A DNA stretch of 64,000 nucleotides from Trissonchulus latispiculum (taxonomy: Eukaryota; Nematoda; Enoplea; Enoplida; Ironidae), in contig JASAND010026628.1 in NCBI GenBank assembly GCA_030248195.1, forward strand, positions 1 to 64,000, in the 5' to 3' direction. The notes under the pieces were generated by a model. It saw only the letters and a list, made by a program, of their open reading frames with translations, did not search any database and was not told where the DNA came from. The translations under genes were made by a program, and so were the position numbers. Below are positions 22,784 through 32,907 of the stretch, piece after piece (position 1 is the stretch's first letter; every line of letters starts with the position of its first letter).

Positions 22784-23860
22784 CAGGGATTTTTTTTCAA
22801 AATCGGACCTGTGTAAATCTTGTGTAAATTTAAATTTCAGTGTGTATTTTTGTTTGCAGCTGTGTAAAATCAAAAAGCGTTGTTTTTCAGATATAATACG
22901 AAATAAAATAAATTTCAACGTTATTTTCGTACTAGTACTACAATGTTGTTTTCGAATCGTTCAAGCCAACGTTCTGCTAGCTGCACTTGTGTACCGTCTT
23001 GGAAGAACCCACACGGGGGTCTGGAGGGCGGAGTCCCCCAGACGCTGAGGAAATTTTTTAAATTGTAATAAAATTCACAATGGACAAGTCTAAAAAGGTT
23101 AATCCGTTAAATGTCAAAACTAGGATTGGACAAATTCTAATTTCTGGAAAAACTTCTCCTAATGAAACGATTTCTTTATTTTTCCAACTTTTTGTTCGAA
23201 ATTTTTCTCACAGACATGCTGGTTAAAAGGTTTGAAGCTTTAGTTGCTGCTGGGTATGGATCCATAATATGGACAGAAAACACCAATTCTACAATGGATA
23301 CCTAGAACAGCGGGGGGTCTGGGGGGCGGAGCCCCCAGAAGTTGAGAAATTTTTTAAAACTATCGGCAAAACCGTGTTGAAAAGTTGCATTCCTTTAGCT
23401 TTCGTTTTGAATATTTATTGTGCTAGACAGCAACAATTTTTTGTGGTTCAGACTGCTTTTTATGATAAAGGATATGTAGAAGAAACGATATTGAATCGTA
23501 TCTACTTGCTATATATACTAAACTATCTTACTAATATTTGCACGCTGTACGTAAATAAATAATACGCAACTGGATAAGCAGAAGTATTTGCAGGAACATT
23601 AGAACACCTATGATCATGTCGCAATGCAGAAAACCATTGCAAATGATTGGAAAGAGGTGGGGGTCTGGGGGCGGCAGCCCCCAGCTAAAAGCTAGAGCTA
23701 TTTTAAATATGAAAGGCTTGAAAACTATTTTTTCAGAGCACTTTCTGCAAAAATATTCAATAATTTGGCTGTGTATTGTGGTGTGTAAATTAGTTTTTCA
23801 CTGTGTAAATTTAATTTTTTTGTGTAAATACACAGTATTTTACACAAAAAGAAAACCATG
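22784..23860. mobile_element. hAT-like element, exact 8-bp duplication
   Basis: Starts CAGGGATTTTTTTTC, ends GAAAACCATG, and is flanked by an exact 8-bp duplication GTTTCAGT (22776-22783, 23861-23868), the hAT target length. It is non-coding and contains three TCTGGGG..CCCCCAGA hairpin blocks (about 23014, 23311, 23657). It gives the reference for the degenerate relatives at 3.4, 13.8 and 18-20.8 kb. Confidence 0.8.
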
Positions 23861-24155
23861 GTTTCAGTTCACATTACAGAGATTAATTATGTACGTATAG
23901 TTTGGTCAGTTCTACAGTAACATATGACATGGTATATAGGTTAATATATACAAGCTGAATGACCAGCTGTAACAGTTCAAAGAATAACATATCAGTAACG
24001 TAGTCAGCTAAATCAATGTCAGTATACGTAGGTATGTAGTTAGTCCTGCATAGGCGTTTGTAAGGTACTGTTCAATTTTGTATATGTTTAAGGAAGTCGT
24101 TTTCTGCAATTTCTGTTTCACTCTAGTTATCTTGGCTGTTACGTATCATTTCTGT

Positions 24156-24683
24156 CTAACAGTTCTCCGACGTACAGGCACTGAAGTGAGCACGATGCAC
24201 CTTCCGGTAGGACTGAGCCATGGCCCTTCGTAGGAAGTCCATCATCTCGTCCACGTACTCCCGGCGTCCCTTCCATTCAGTGTCCACCATTCTCCGGTAT
24301 ATGCCCACTTGCATATCAGACCATTGCTTGATCAGGATCGGTGGAGGAATTGACGTCCGGTTCTTCAGTTGCCAGTTCGCATGCTCAATGAAGGCAGCTA
24401 CATCGTTGTTCACCTTCTTCTTCAGTTCAGCTGGGAGAGCGACCAGCTCTCTTTCGTACCGTGCATATTCCGGCCCATTGTCCCGTCGAGGTGGGGGCTG
24501 GCTGGCAGATGGTTTCTTGCTGTTTCTTCGACGTCCCTCCTCTGATTCACCCCGCCGACGCCCTGCATCCACTATGCGTCGGGTGTCCGAGTGTCCATTT
24601 CTCCGTTTCTGGTGAGGAGATCTGGATCGGCTTCTGCTGCGAGAACGCTTCCTCCTGTGGTCGCGTTCAGTCGATCTGCGCAC
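24156..24683 (-). CDS. Unrecognised Arg-Ser-rich protein, possibly gag-derived
   Basis: An open frame of about 176 codons with no ATG at the start; the frame continues open upstream towards 24860. The N-terminal part is Arg/Ser-rich (KRSRSRSRSRSPHQKRR), then comes a basic/Pro segment, then a helical C-terminal part (ELKKKVNNDVAAFIEHANWQ). It lies inside the outer LTR element, directly downstream (minus strand) of the nested Ty3 element. The ORF at 29402-30073 lies on the other side. The two may be halves of one gag-like or captured gene split by the Ty3 insertion. No family is recognised. The high GC and long frame argue that it is real coding sequence. Confidence 0.4.
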   Translation of the reverse strand: MRRSTERDHRRKRSRSRSRSRSPHQKRRNGHSDTRRIVDAGRRRGESEEGRRRNSKKPSASQPPPRRDNGPEYARYERELVALPAELKKKVNNDVAAFIEHANWQLKNRTSIPPPILIKQWSDMQVGIYRRMVDTEWKGRREYVDEMMDFLRRAMAQSYRKVHRAHFSACTSENC

Positions 24684-24873
24684 TGGCGTGCGCCTGGTTT
24701 TCTGCCATCTTCTATTGACTCGTTCTTCACGTCCATCACGTCGGTCGATTCCGTCGGAACCAGTGGGGTTGCTGGGCCACGCGCAACCTGGGAAACTTTT
24801 TTTTCTTCTGGTGGACGGTGTGGGTGGGTGGGCGTTGGGGGCTGCCGCTCCGGCTTGGGCGTGGGCGGGGGTT

Positions 24874-25063
24874 TGTAGTGCTTGTTAAAGGCAAAGACAA
24901 GTTGGTAAAAGGAACTTTACTGGAGAACAAGCACTCTGAATGACAAGCAAAAGTTCGGGCTTTATATAGGCCCACAATTACACAATATGCAAATTACTTA
25001 TGCAAATTAGTTTATTAACATGGAAGTCTGCAATGTCTTTCACTTCCGCGTCCAGACGCTACA
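24874..25063 (-). repeat. 3' LTR of Ty3/gypsy element
   Basis: 190 bp, apparently identical to 29145-29334. Confidence 0.92.
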
Positions 25064-25081
25064 TCACTTCCTCTTCCTTCT
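25064..25081 (-). promoter_or_regulatory. Polypurine tract
   Basis: Minus-strand AGAAGGAAGAGGAAGTGA directly precedes the 3' LTR. Confidence 0.8.
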
Positions 25082-25235
25082 GAGGGATGAAATCAGGCAA
25101 ACCCGGCCTGGTAGAAATCTGGATTTCTCCGGTTCCTTCTGGGTCTCCCGTCCATGGGCTGATTCCCATCACCGTCATCTGGATCCGGTTCTGGTTGGTC
25201 CACAACAGCATCATCTGTCGTCGGTTGATCAGGAA

Positions 25236-28200
25236 TCATATCATCGCATCAGGCTCCTCATCTACCACTTCCGTTGGGGGCGTGGATTTGGTGAGTTTCC
25301 TGGCATTCCACGTTTTCCCATCGCTGAGAAGGAATGTTGACCGGCCCTTCTGCTGGACCACTCGCTTCGGCTTCGACCATGAAGGCTGGCCCTTCGGTGA
25401 GTGTGGCAATTTGTGACGGACCCAATCACCCACTGAAATCTCGGCGTGAACATCCGGCGTCGGGTTCCGGTTATCCTGGACATCTGGCCTGGTCAGTTTC
25501 GTCCTCATCTCACGACCACCGTGTAGGCTGGCAAATGGAGACTTCCCGGTCACAGAATGATCCGTACTTCGATATGTGACCAGGATCTGCCTGAGGGCAT
25601 CTTCCCATGCTGTTCCATCCAGATAGGCAGCCTGCAGACCTTCCTTCAGAACCCTGTTGAATCGTTCTACCATGCCGTTCGCCATCGGATTATAGACCGC
25701 TGTCTTCAAATGGCTGATGTTTCGAGCCTTCAGAAAATCTTCGAACTCCTTGGAGACGAATTGAGGTCCATTATCCGTGACCATCTCCTTCGGCAGTCCA
25801 TGGCGGGCGAACACAGCATTCAGAAATTTGATGACTCCGGCTGAGGTGAATGAATCTCCGCACGCTGCTTCCGGCCACTTCGACGTGTAGTCTTGCAGGA
25901 CAATCAAGTACTGCTTCCGGGCTGGAGCAGTAGCGTACGGACCTGCAATATCCAAAGCCAGCTTCGTCCACGGAACATCTGGAGGTTCCACCGTCTGAGC
26001 AGGTGAATCCAGCGGCTCGGCTGACTTATCAGCTAGCTGGCAAGCTGGACATCGTTTCACCCACTGTTCCACATCATCCGCCATCTTCGGCCACCAGTAG
26101 TTTCCTCTGATGCGCTGCTTGGTTCTGACTATCCCTGGATGCCCCTCATGAGCCAAGGCAATGATGCGGCTCCGAAGGCTTTGTGGAGGAACCAAGGCTT
26201 CTTCCTTGAAAAGGACACCGCCTACCACTGATAGCTGGTGTCTCACCGGGAAGAATGGCTGGATATTCTTCATCTTCTGTGCCCAGTTGTTCTGGATAGC
26301 ATCGATCAAATTCATCATCGTCTCATCGGCTGACGTTTCCTGTCGGATTGTCTCCATGGAAATTGCAGCAGATGAGGCTACAGCTGCTACAAAGGCATCG
26401 GTCCATGATTCTGAAATCTGCTCAACCTCTTCGGCTGGAAGAGGGAGCCTGGACAGCAGATCAGCAAGGGCATTTTCTTTTCCCGGCTTGTATTCCACCT
26501 TGTAATCGAATTCAGCAAGGCGGAGATACCATCGTCCGATCTTCAGAGGCTTCTGGCCTTTCCCCATCGGAGTGTTGAAGAGTGATACCAGCGCCTGCTG
26601 ATCAGTCCGAATGGTGAAAGGAGTTCCCCAAAGGAGAAGCTTCCACCGTTCACAGGCCCAGACCACGGCATATGCTTCCAACTCCATGACAGAGTAACGC
26701 CGTTCGGTATCCGTCAAGGATCTGGAAGCGAAGGCGATGATGACTTCCTTCCCATCTTGGATCTGGGAGAGAGCTGCACCCACTCCAACAGTGGATGCAT
26801 CCGTCGTCACCACGGTTGGACACCCCTTCTGATAGAAGCCCAAGATCGGCTTCCGGCACAAGGCTTGCAGCAATTCCTTGTAGGCGTCGTTCATTTTCTC
26901 AGTCCACCGCAGATTGGCCTGAGATGGATCCCTCGTGGCTTCCCTCAGCACATCGACTCTGCTGGAGAAATGAGGGAAGAATCTGAGGTAGAAGGTCATC
27001 GCTCCCAGGAATGTCTTCATCTCCCTGACTGTTGATGGTTTCGGCATCTGGAGGATCGCCTTCACATTATCCATCATCGGCTGAACACCTCTGGCAGACA
27101 AGGTGTGGCCAACAAAATCAACCTTCGATTGGTGGAGGATCATCTTCCTGGGCTCCAGGACAGCATTGGCATCGTCCAACCTCTTCAGTACATCGTGAAG
27201 ACGTCGCTCGTGTTCTTCCATGGTTGGAGCATGGACCAAGATGTCGTCGATCATTGGCACTACTCCTGGCAAGCCGGCAAGGATTTGTTCCATGGCTTTC
27301 TGGAACACGCTGGCTGAGCTCTTGTACCCCATTGGCAGTCTTCGGTACTGGAAGAGCCCAATTGGAGTCAGGAAGGCTGTCAGTGATCGGCTTTCTTCTG
27401 AGAGCATCAGCTGGAAGTAGGCCTTCCGGAGATCCAGCTTGCTGAAGAACTTCGACCGACCAACATCCGTCAGGATTTCGTCCACCGTCGGCAATGGGTA
27501 CTGATCAGCGATCACCGATTGGTTGAGTGATCGCATATCACAGCACACCCGGACTTCATCAGTCTTCTTTGGGACGACCACCATCGGATGAACCCATTCA
27601 GCCGCTTCGATCCGTTCGATGATCCCGGCTTCTTCCATTCTTCTGAGTTCCTTGATGGCTGGATCCTGGAGAGCCACTGGCGGTCTTCTCAGCTTGTGCG
27701 CCACTGGCTTGACATCACTCTTCAGCCTGATCTTGTGCTCGAATCCTCTGAGAGGACCCAGCTCTTCTCTGAACAGGCGTGGAAATCGGCTTCTGATGTC
27801 ATCGACGCTGGTGGAGTTGACTTCCGCCCTGGCTGACTGTTCTGACTTCTGGACCACCTGGATTCGGAGGCCCAACTTCCTGATCAGATCAAGGCCCAGT
27901 AAAGGCTTGTCCCGGACCTCCATCACCAGGAAATCCACCTCGGCTGACATCCCCCTGTGTTGGACCCGTGCCTCCAGGACACCCTTGACTGGAAGGGCGT
28001 TTTGGCCGTACCCTTTGGCTGTGAGGTGGGTCGGACGCACCCGCGCCTGAGGGAATAGGGACCGAACCAGACTGGTGGGGAGTATTGACCTCGAACTCCC
28101 TGTATCCACCACCATTTGGACGTCCCGGTTGTACCGACCCGTTTGGACCTGGACCCGCAACCTCAGTTGGTCCGCACCGCCCACAGGACAAACTTCCGCC

Positions 28201-29042
28201 TGTAGGACCTCGACTGAAGCAGCTCCAGTCTCCCTGGCACCGCCACCTCTCTTCGGCCGTTCCCGTTTAGGGTTACCCGTTGGGACCTTTTTGCTCCGGC
28301 AAACCCGGGAGAAATGGCCCTTTTTCCCGCAGGACCGGCATTCCGCACCCAGGGCTGGACACTTGGGATCCTTGGACTGATGCCCGGACTTCCCACAGTT
28401 ATAGCAACTCCCAGGACCACAGGACTTCCCAGGATTCGCCGACCGCGGCGTGAGGGCATTGACGCTGGAATGCGCCTCAGATTTGGCACCCGACCCGGTT
28501 CCCTTGGAAATCGCCCTGGCATCGGAGACAGCCTGCTCCACCTGGCGGGCAACCGAAATGGCCTTCTCCAAGGTTAGCTCAGCTTCCATGAGCAACCTTT
28601 CCCTGGTCCGAGGACTTCCCGTTTTCTCCACGATTTGGTCCCGCAGCAATTCCTCCTCCAGGTCCCGGTACTTACATGGGACGATGAGCCGCCGAAGCTC
28701 GGCAACCCAATCGTCCACCCGTAGGGACCCTTGGCCGCACTCCCTGAATTTCACCCTGGCCGCTACCACATTTTCCCGGGGCCCAAAATGGGATTGGAGC
28801 CGTTCCAGGACCGTCTTCAGGGACACCTGGGCTTCCTCCGGGTGTAAAGAGTAATACACCCGTTGCCCTTCACCACCCAGGCAATGCAACAGGAGGGCCA
28901 CCTGGCGGGATTCCGGGAAGGTTTCCACCGAGGCCCCAGAGGCGACCAGATACGTTTGGAACGTCCTGGCCCACTCTTTCCACGGCACCGGGGGCTCCCC
29001 TGGCTGGGCCAAGAAAGGGGCTGGCAGAGGCAGCTGATCCAT
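25236..29042 (-). CDS. Ty3/gypsy gag-pol polyprotein, intact
   Basis: One 1268-residue frame. The gag region (1-200) precedes two zinc knuckles (CYNCGKSGHQSKDPKC about 213-228; CRSCGKKGHFSRVC about 235-248). The aspartic protease has VDTGSS at 312-317. RT has the catalytic MIDDILVH at 597-604, Met-Ile in place of the usual Tyr-Val. RNase H has TTDAS (Asp 748), Glu near 787 and RTDQQAL (Asp 814). Integrase has an HHCC zinc site (His 965, His 968 region; Cys 998, Cys 1001) and a DD35E triad (Asp 1031 in DIAGPY, Asp 1090 in VTDNGPQF, Glu 1126 in VERFNR). Protease-RT-RNaseH-IN order defines Ty3/gypsy. gag and pol are fused without frameshift or stop. The ATG at 29042 lies about 100 bases downstream of the 5' LTR, and GC is higher than in the surroundings. 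Confidence 0.95.
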   Translation of the reverse strand: MDQLPLPAPFLAQPGEPPVPWKEWARTFQTYLVASGASVETFPESRQVALLLHCLGGEGQRVYYSLHPEEAQVSLKTVLERLQSHFGPRENVVAARVKFRECGQGSLRVDDWVAELRRLIVPCKYRDLEEELLRDQIVEKTGSPRTRERLLMEAELTLEKAISVARQVEQAVSDARAISKGTGSGAKSEAHSSVNALTPRSANPGKSCGPGSCYNCGKSGHQSKDPKCPALGAECRSCGKKGHFSRVCRSKKVPTGNPKRERPKRGGGARETGAASVEVLQAEVCPVGGADQLRLRVQVQTGRYNRDVQMVVDTGSSRSILPTSLVRSLFPQARVRPTHLTAKGYGQNALPVKGVLEARVQHRGMSAEVDFLVMEVRDKPLLGLDLIRKLGLRIQVVQKSEQSARAEVNSTSVDDIRSRFPRLFREELGPLRGFEHKIRLKSDVKPVAHKLRRPPVALQDPAIKELRRMEEAGIIERIEAAEWVHPMVVVPKKTDEVRVCCDMRSLNQSVIADQYPLPTVDEILTDVGRSKFFSKLDLRKAYFQLMLSEESRSLTAFLTPIGLFQYRRLPMGYKSSASVFQKAMEQILAGLPGVVPMIDDILVHAPTMEEHERRLHDVLKRLDDANAVLEPRKMILHQSKVDFVGHTLSARGVQPMMDNVKAILQMPKPSTVREMKTFLGAMTFYLRFFPHFSSRVDVLREATRDPSQANLRWTEKMNDAYKELLQALCRKPILGFYQKGCPTVVTTDASTVGVGAALSQIQDGKEVIIAFASRSLTDTERRYSVMELEAYAVVWACERWKLLLWGTPFTIRTDQQALVSLFNTPMGKGQKPLKIGRWYLRLAEFDYKVEYKPGKENALADLLSRLPLPAEEVEQISESWTDAFVAAVASSAAISMETIRQETSADETMMNLIDAIQNNWAQKMKNIQPFFPVRHQLSVVGGVLFKEEALVPPQSLRSRIIALAHEGHPGIVRTKQRIRGNYWWPKMADDVEQWVKRCPACQLADKSAEPLDSPAQTVEPPDVPWTKLALDIAGPYATAPARKQYLIVLQDYTSKWPEAACGDSFTSAGVIKFLNAVFARHGLPKEMVTDNGPQFVSKEFEDFLKARNISHLKTAVYNPMANGMVERFNRVLKEGLQAAYLDGTAWEDALRQILVTYRSTDHSVTGKSPFASLHGGREMRTKLTRPDVQDNRNPTPDVHAEISVGDWVRHKLPHSPKGQPSWSKPKRVVQQKGRSTFLLSDGKTWNARKLTKSTPPTEVVDEEPDAMI

Positions 29043-29130
29043 CCGTCTTCTTCTCTTCCGTCCTCGTCTTCTTCACCTTCGGTTTCTTCGGCTTCCGGAT
29101 CTTCAGTCTTCGGCGCTCTTCTCTTCTTCA

Positions 29131-29142
29131 CCCAGTGCGCCA
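29131..29142 (-). promoter_or_regulatory. tRNA primer-binding site
   Basis: Minus-strand TGGCGCACTGGG begins two bases after the 5' LTR, as expected for priming by a tRNA ending CCA. The tRNA species is not identified. Confidence 0.65.
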
Positions 29143-29144
29143 GA

Positions 29145-29334
29145 TGTAGTGCTTGTTAAAGGCAAAGACAAGTTGGTAAAAGGAACTTTACTGGAGAACA
29201 AGCACTCTGAATGACAAGCAAAAGTTCGGGCTTTATATAGGCCCACAATTACACAATATGCAAATTACTTATGCAAATTAGTTTATTAACATGGAAGTCT
29301 GCAATGTCTTTCACTTCCGCGTCCAGACGCTACA
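29145..29334 (-). repeat. 5' LTR of Ty3/gypsy element
   Basis: 190 bp, promoter-bearing copy; see the TATA box at 29231-29241. Confidence 0.92.
29231..29241 (-). promoter_or_regulatory. TATA box in 5' LTR
   Basis: Minus-strand CCTATATAAAG lies mid-LTR, well placed to start element transcription. Confidence 0.6.
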
Positions 29335-29401
29335 GCTTTCTTTTGTTCTTCAGCTTGGCCACCAATGCTTCCTTTTTCCGATGGTTCTACCATTTCCTTC
29401 A

Positions 29402-29544
29402 TCACGTAGAGTTCGGTTTTCCTGGGGTAGGGGGGTGGGCCGGTTGCCGGGGGGGTTCTTTGGGGGGGGGGCGGGGGGGGGGGGGTTTTTTGGGGGGGGG
29501 TTCGGTGGGGGGTTTTTGGGTGGGGGGCGTTTTTTTGGTTTGTG

Positions 29545-29588
<44 letters not shown>

Positions 29589-30073
29589 CGGCTGGAGCTT
29601 TCAACGGCCACATCCGCTGCCATATAGAAACGCCATGCGGCTATTCGTTCCCTCCACAATCGGATGGCTTTGTTCTCTGCCGCTTCTGCTTCAGCAAAGG
29701 CAATCTTCCAATCTGCGTCCGCCTTCTTGAACCACTGCCTCATCTCCTGGGCTTTGACCTTCGTCTCAGCCATTCGTAGCAGCTTCTGCTGCTGATCTTC
29801 GGTGAGGCCCAGTTTGTCCAGCTCCAGTTTCTCAATCACGTTCTTCCGGAACAGTTCTTCCGCTGATACTCCTGATCGCGCAGTCTGATCCACAGCCTCC
29901 AGGGTGTGGACTGTCTCGGTCTTCGATTTCTGCTTCGCCATCTTCGCAATTCCTAAAGCAAAACCAGGTTTTAGTAAAACATCTGTTACATCTATGTTGA
30001 TAATCGCAACATGGGCTTGCCCATTTATAGTGGTTGTTAGCTGTGGTTGCATTAGCAGTCCTCTAGCAGCCAT
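29402..30073 (-). CDS. Unrecognised coiled-coil/Pro-rich ORF, gag-like
   Basis: A 223-codon frame. Residues 1-45 (NGQAHVAIINIDVTDVLL then KPGFALG) resemble the short segment downstream of protease in metazoan Ty3 and BEL elements. An internal ATG near 29942, just after an AG acceptor-like site, starts a separate-looking protein: charged and helical (LGLTEDQQQKLLRMAETKVK), with Ala/Glu-rich coiled-coil character. It ends in a long Pro run encoded by the G tract at 29540-29588. It is probably the upstream half of the gene whose other half is at 24156-24683, interrupted by the Ty3 element. The function is unknown, and the low-complexity tail makes the exact C-terminus unreliable. Confidence 0.4.
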
Positions 30074-30099
30074 TGTGTGATCACTTTGTTGAATGAGAA

Positions 30100-30235
30100 C
30101 ATCTGTACCCGCTGTGAAAGCTAGGTCTGACGGTGCTAGGTTTCACCCGCACGGCCCGGGTTCGATTCCCGGCACGGGAACCCAGTGTTTTTTTGCTCAA
30201 AAAAGTGCGCAATGACACACTTTTTTCTGAAATTA
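30100..30235 (+). repeat. tRNA-Glu-like sequence, probable SINE head
   Basis: TTTCACCCGCACGG then CCCGGGTTCGATTCCCGG is the anticodon-loop-to-T-arm part of a tRNA-Glu (TTC), followed by CACGGGAA. The 5' half does not pair with this acceptor strand, so it is not a working tRNA. The sequence after it (CCCAGTGTTTTTTTGCTC, then GCGC-rich) resembles the reverse strand at 41930-41985, suggesting a tRNA-derived SINE. Confidence 0.5.
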
Positions 30236-30740
30236 GCAAAAAATTTTGGGCTTGTGCGCATGCGGGCGCACTTTCTCTAGCAGAACAAAGAGAAAATTAC
30301 TGATAATTAGTTGTTCTAAGTGCTCAGAAAAATTGCTTCTGGTTCTCAATTTCACAAAAATCTCTTGTTTTTTCCTGGGGACTCCGCCCCCAGACCCCCG
30401 TACTTACTTTTATACAACTGCTGTAACGCTAAGTTGTGAACTAACATTCACTAAACATGCTAACGTTAATACACAAACACCCGTGGCCTAATGTATGAGT
30501 TAATCTATAGCTTGTGTATATTATATATATACAAGTAACAAAAATGCTCCGTACAAAAGAGGATAATATGTGTGTGTTGGCTGTATCGTATATATATATA
30601 TATATATATATCCTTTAAATATATATATAATAAATATAAATATATATATATCCTTTAAATTCCGGTTGAAGAAGTAAAGACAAAACTTTCATGGGCACGT
30701 GACGTTATTTGGCACAGCAAATATTGGTGGATAATATTCC
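30236..30740. other. Spacer with reverse hairpin block and AT microsatellite
   Basis: A reverse copy of the TCTGGGG block (GGGGACTCCGCCCCCAGA) lies at 30378-30400, and an (AT)n tract interrupted by ATCCTTTAAAT at 30588-30660. No gene is seen. Confidence 0.6.
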
Positions 30741-31080
30741 ATGTCAAAAGTTGCTCAGCTCACTTAGGGCTTTCATTTGATACCAAATTTGACCACTTTT
30801 GCAAAATTTTATTTTTGACCCAAAATCGCCTAAGTCCCCACTCCACCACACCACAGCACTCTACAGCCACTTCGGGTACGCAGTTCTATGACAAAAGTTG
30901 CTCAGCTCAGTTAGAGCTTTCATTTGATACCAAAATTGATTACTTTTGAAAAATTTTACTTTTGACCCAAAATCGCCTAAGTCCCCACCCCACCCCACCA
31001 CAGCACTCTACAGCCACTTTGAGCACTTGGTACCAAATTTGACCACTTTTGAAAAATTTTATTTTCGACCACTTGACCCC
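30741..31080. repeat. ~157-bp tandem repeat, about 2 units
   Basis: GTTGCTCAGCTCA..CTTTCATTTGATACCAAA..GACCCAAAATCGCCTAAGTCC occurs at about 30742 and 30898, with a partial third copy from about 31020. No coding is seen. Confidence 0.75.
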
Positions 31081-31084
31081 CCAC

Positions 31085-31505
31085 CCGACTGACCCTTCAA
31101 ACAGCAAAGTGGAACCAGCCCAGCAAAATAGGTACGTCGGACGGCAAAACGGATACCGGCAATGAGCTGGGCACACCAGAAAACCCCTATAGACAAAGTT
31201 TTGAGAGGCCAGGTAGAGCCTACTATGGACCTCCAGGAAGCGGTTTCCGACATGACCCTCCAGACGGCAAAGTGGAACCAGCACAGCAAGATGGATGAGT
31301 CCTACGGCAAAAAGGACACCGGGAATGAGCTGGGCGCACCAGAAAACCCCTATAGACAAAGTTTTGAGAGGCCAGGTAAAGCCTACTATGGACCTCCAGG
31401 AAGCGGTTTCCGACTTGACCCTCCCGACGGCAAAGTGGAACCAGCCCAGCAAGATGGGTGGGTCTGACGGTAAAACTGACTGCGGGAATCGATTCTCCGT
31501 GCCAG
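31085..31505. repeat. ~163-bp tandem repeat, about 2.5 units
   Basis: The phrases AATGAGCTGGGCACACCAG (31161) and AATGAGCTGGGCGCACCAG (31324) mark units 163 bp apart. The unit is not a multiple of three, so each frame changes from copy to copy. A readable piece on the plus strand (KAYYGPPGSGFRLDPPDGK) could be a relic of coding sequence. Confidence 0.7.
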
Positions 31506-32675
31506 AAAACCATTGTATGGAAGATTTGAGCATTCAAAGTTAAATAGATAGCGAGAAATTTCGATTTTTCATTTTTTGAATTTTCGCCATCTTTGACGGG
31601 CCACTGTGGTCGCTAGGGAAGTGATAGAGAAACGCAACCTGGACCGTTAGTTAGTTCAATATATGTAATTTCTGAATATAAAAAGAAATCAGCTCCAGCT
31701 CGTAACGTTCGACCTGAGCGACGACCACAAAAATGGTCACTTTTCGCTATGAGCCGACTTTGCGGCGCCACTGCAGCGCTGTGGCGCAGCTGCGGCTCAA
31801 AAAAAGTTGTGATTCTTAAATTCTTTAGAGGGTACTACTGGACCCCATAGCCCTTTAGGTTGGCCCACCGCTGCAGATCACGTGAAAGCGGCGAACATTA
31901 TGTACAATACAACCATCAAATAGGAGAAACCGGAAAAAAACATCGCCGCCATAACCGGTCCGGGGCGCAACTTTTTAACGGTAAGTGATACCGGGCTGAA
32001 ACTTCACAGACATACTAAACTCGATGTGCTCTACAATTTGCGCATGAAATCTGCGCAGGATTTTGCGCAGCTTCTGCGCAGCTTATTTTACACTGTCTCC
32101 AGCCACTTTTCACACATATTATAGGGGTCGCTGCCGCGACCCCTATGATATGGTGCAACTCGCATTGCTCATGTTATGAAATAATTTTAATGTTTGTTTG
32201 GCAGTTTTTGGGGAAGTTTACACGTTAATAATACAGAACAAATTTTCACAGGAGGTTTTGTCAGCTAGGATTATGTGTTCTATCGGTGTTTTCTACCCAC
32301 CGACGCTTCCAAAAAGCATTTAAAAATAGATATGCCCCGGGCTGAGCCCTGAAAATTCAAAGTCATGGAAAAGTCAAAGACTGGAACCTTGAATCATTTT
32401 CTGAAACTACGTAATTTTCGATGAAATTTCAAACCAGCATTTATTTTTGTTTTATGAAAAGCAATGAGGAATCTTGAAATGAAAATAACTTAAAAATTGC
32501 CAATAGTTTTCATCATTTCGCTAAATACATACATATACGGAAAACAAATTAACTTCAACAAATAAACCTTTTGAGAGTTATGATAGTGAAAAGTTTGCTA
32601 TGTATTTTTGAAATCTACATGTTGCTTTTGGGGGATCAGCCTTCAGACCTCCCGTTCCGACGTGGGTTTCCTAAC
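31506..32675. other. Internal spacer, no gene seen
   Basis: Mixed-composition sequence with no supported ORF, tRNA or repeat that I can define. The dyad GCGCCACTGCAGCGCTGTGGCGC near 31773 (only its shorter arms pair) is the most structured spot. Confidence 0.4.
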
Positions 32676-32907
32676 CCACACTAACTTCTGGCATCTTATA
32701 TATAACCTGCTGCAGCTCTAAAAGTTGTAGTAAAGTCAGGTAATTATATATATACTAATAAATACAAAACAGCAATTTTATGCGAAATTATAGCTTTTTC
32801 CTGCTATGCGCACTTTTTTAGCAATTTGCGCAAAAAATTTTGGGGCAGTGCGCAGCGCAGAAGAGCGCAAAAGAGTCCGAGCATAAAAAACACTTGGAAC
32901 CACTTCC
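32676..32907 (-). mobile_element. 5' internal leader and primer site of outer element
   Basis: About 230 bp shared with 41763-41994, always next to the same LTR. The minus-strand primer-site candidate TGGTTCCAAGTG (32891-32902) starts five bases from the LTR. Confidence 0.6.

Larger units (their letters stand above)
24874..29334 (-). mobile_element. Complete Ty3/gypsy LTR retrotransposon
   Basis: A 4461-bp element with 190-bp LTRs (24874-25063 and 29145-29334) that look identical base for base, starting TG and ending CA, with primer site and polypurine tract in place and one uninterrupted gag-pol frame. This pattern means very recent insertion and possible competence. The flanking 5-mers (GGGTT left, GCTTT right) do not match, which is unexpected for so young a copy. 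Confidence 0.92.

Noticed and set aside
30130..30180. Functional tRNA-Glu
   Set aside because: The 5' acceptor strand complementary to CACGGGA is missing.
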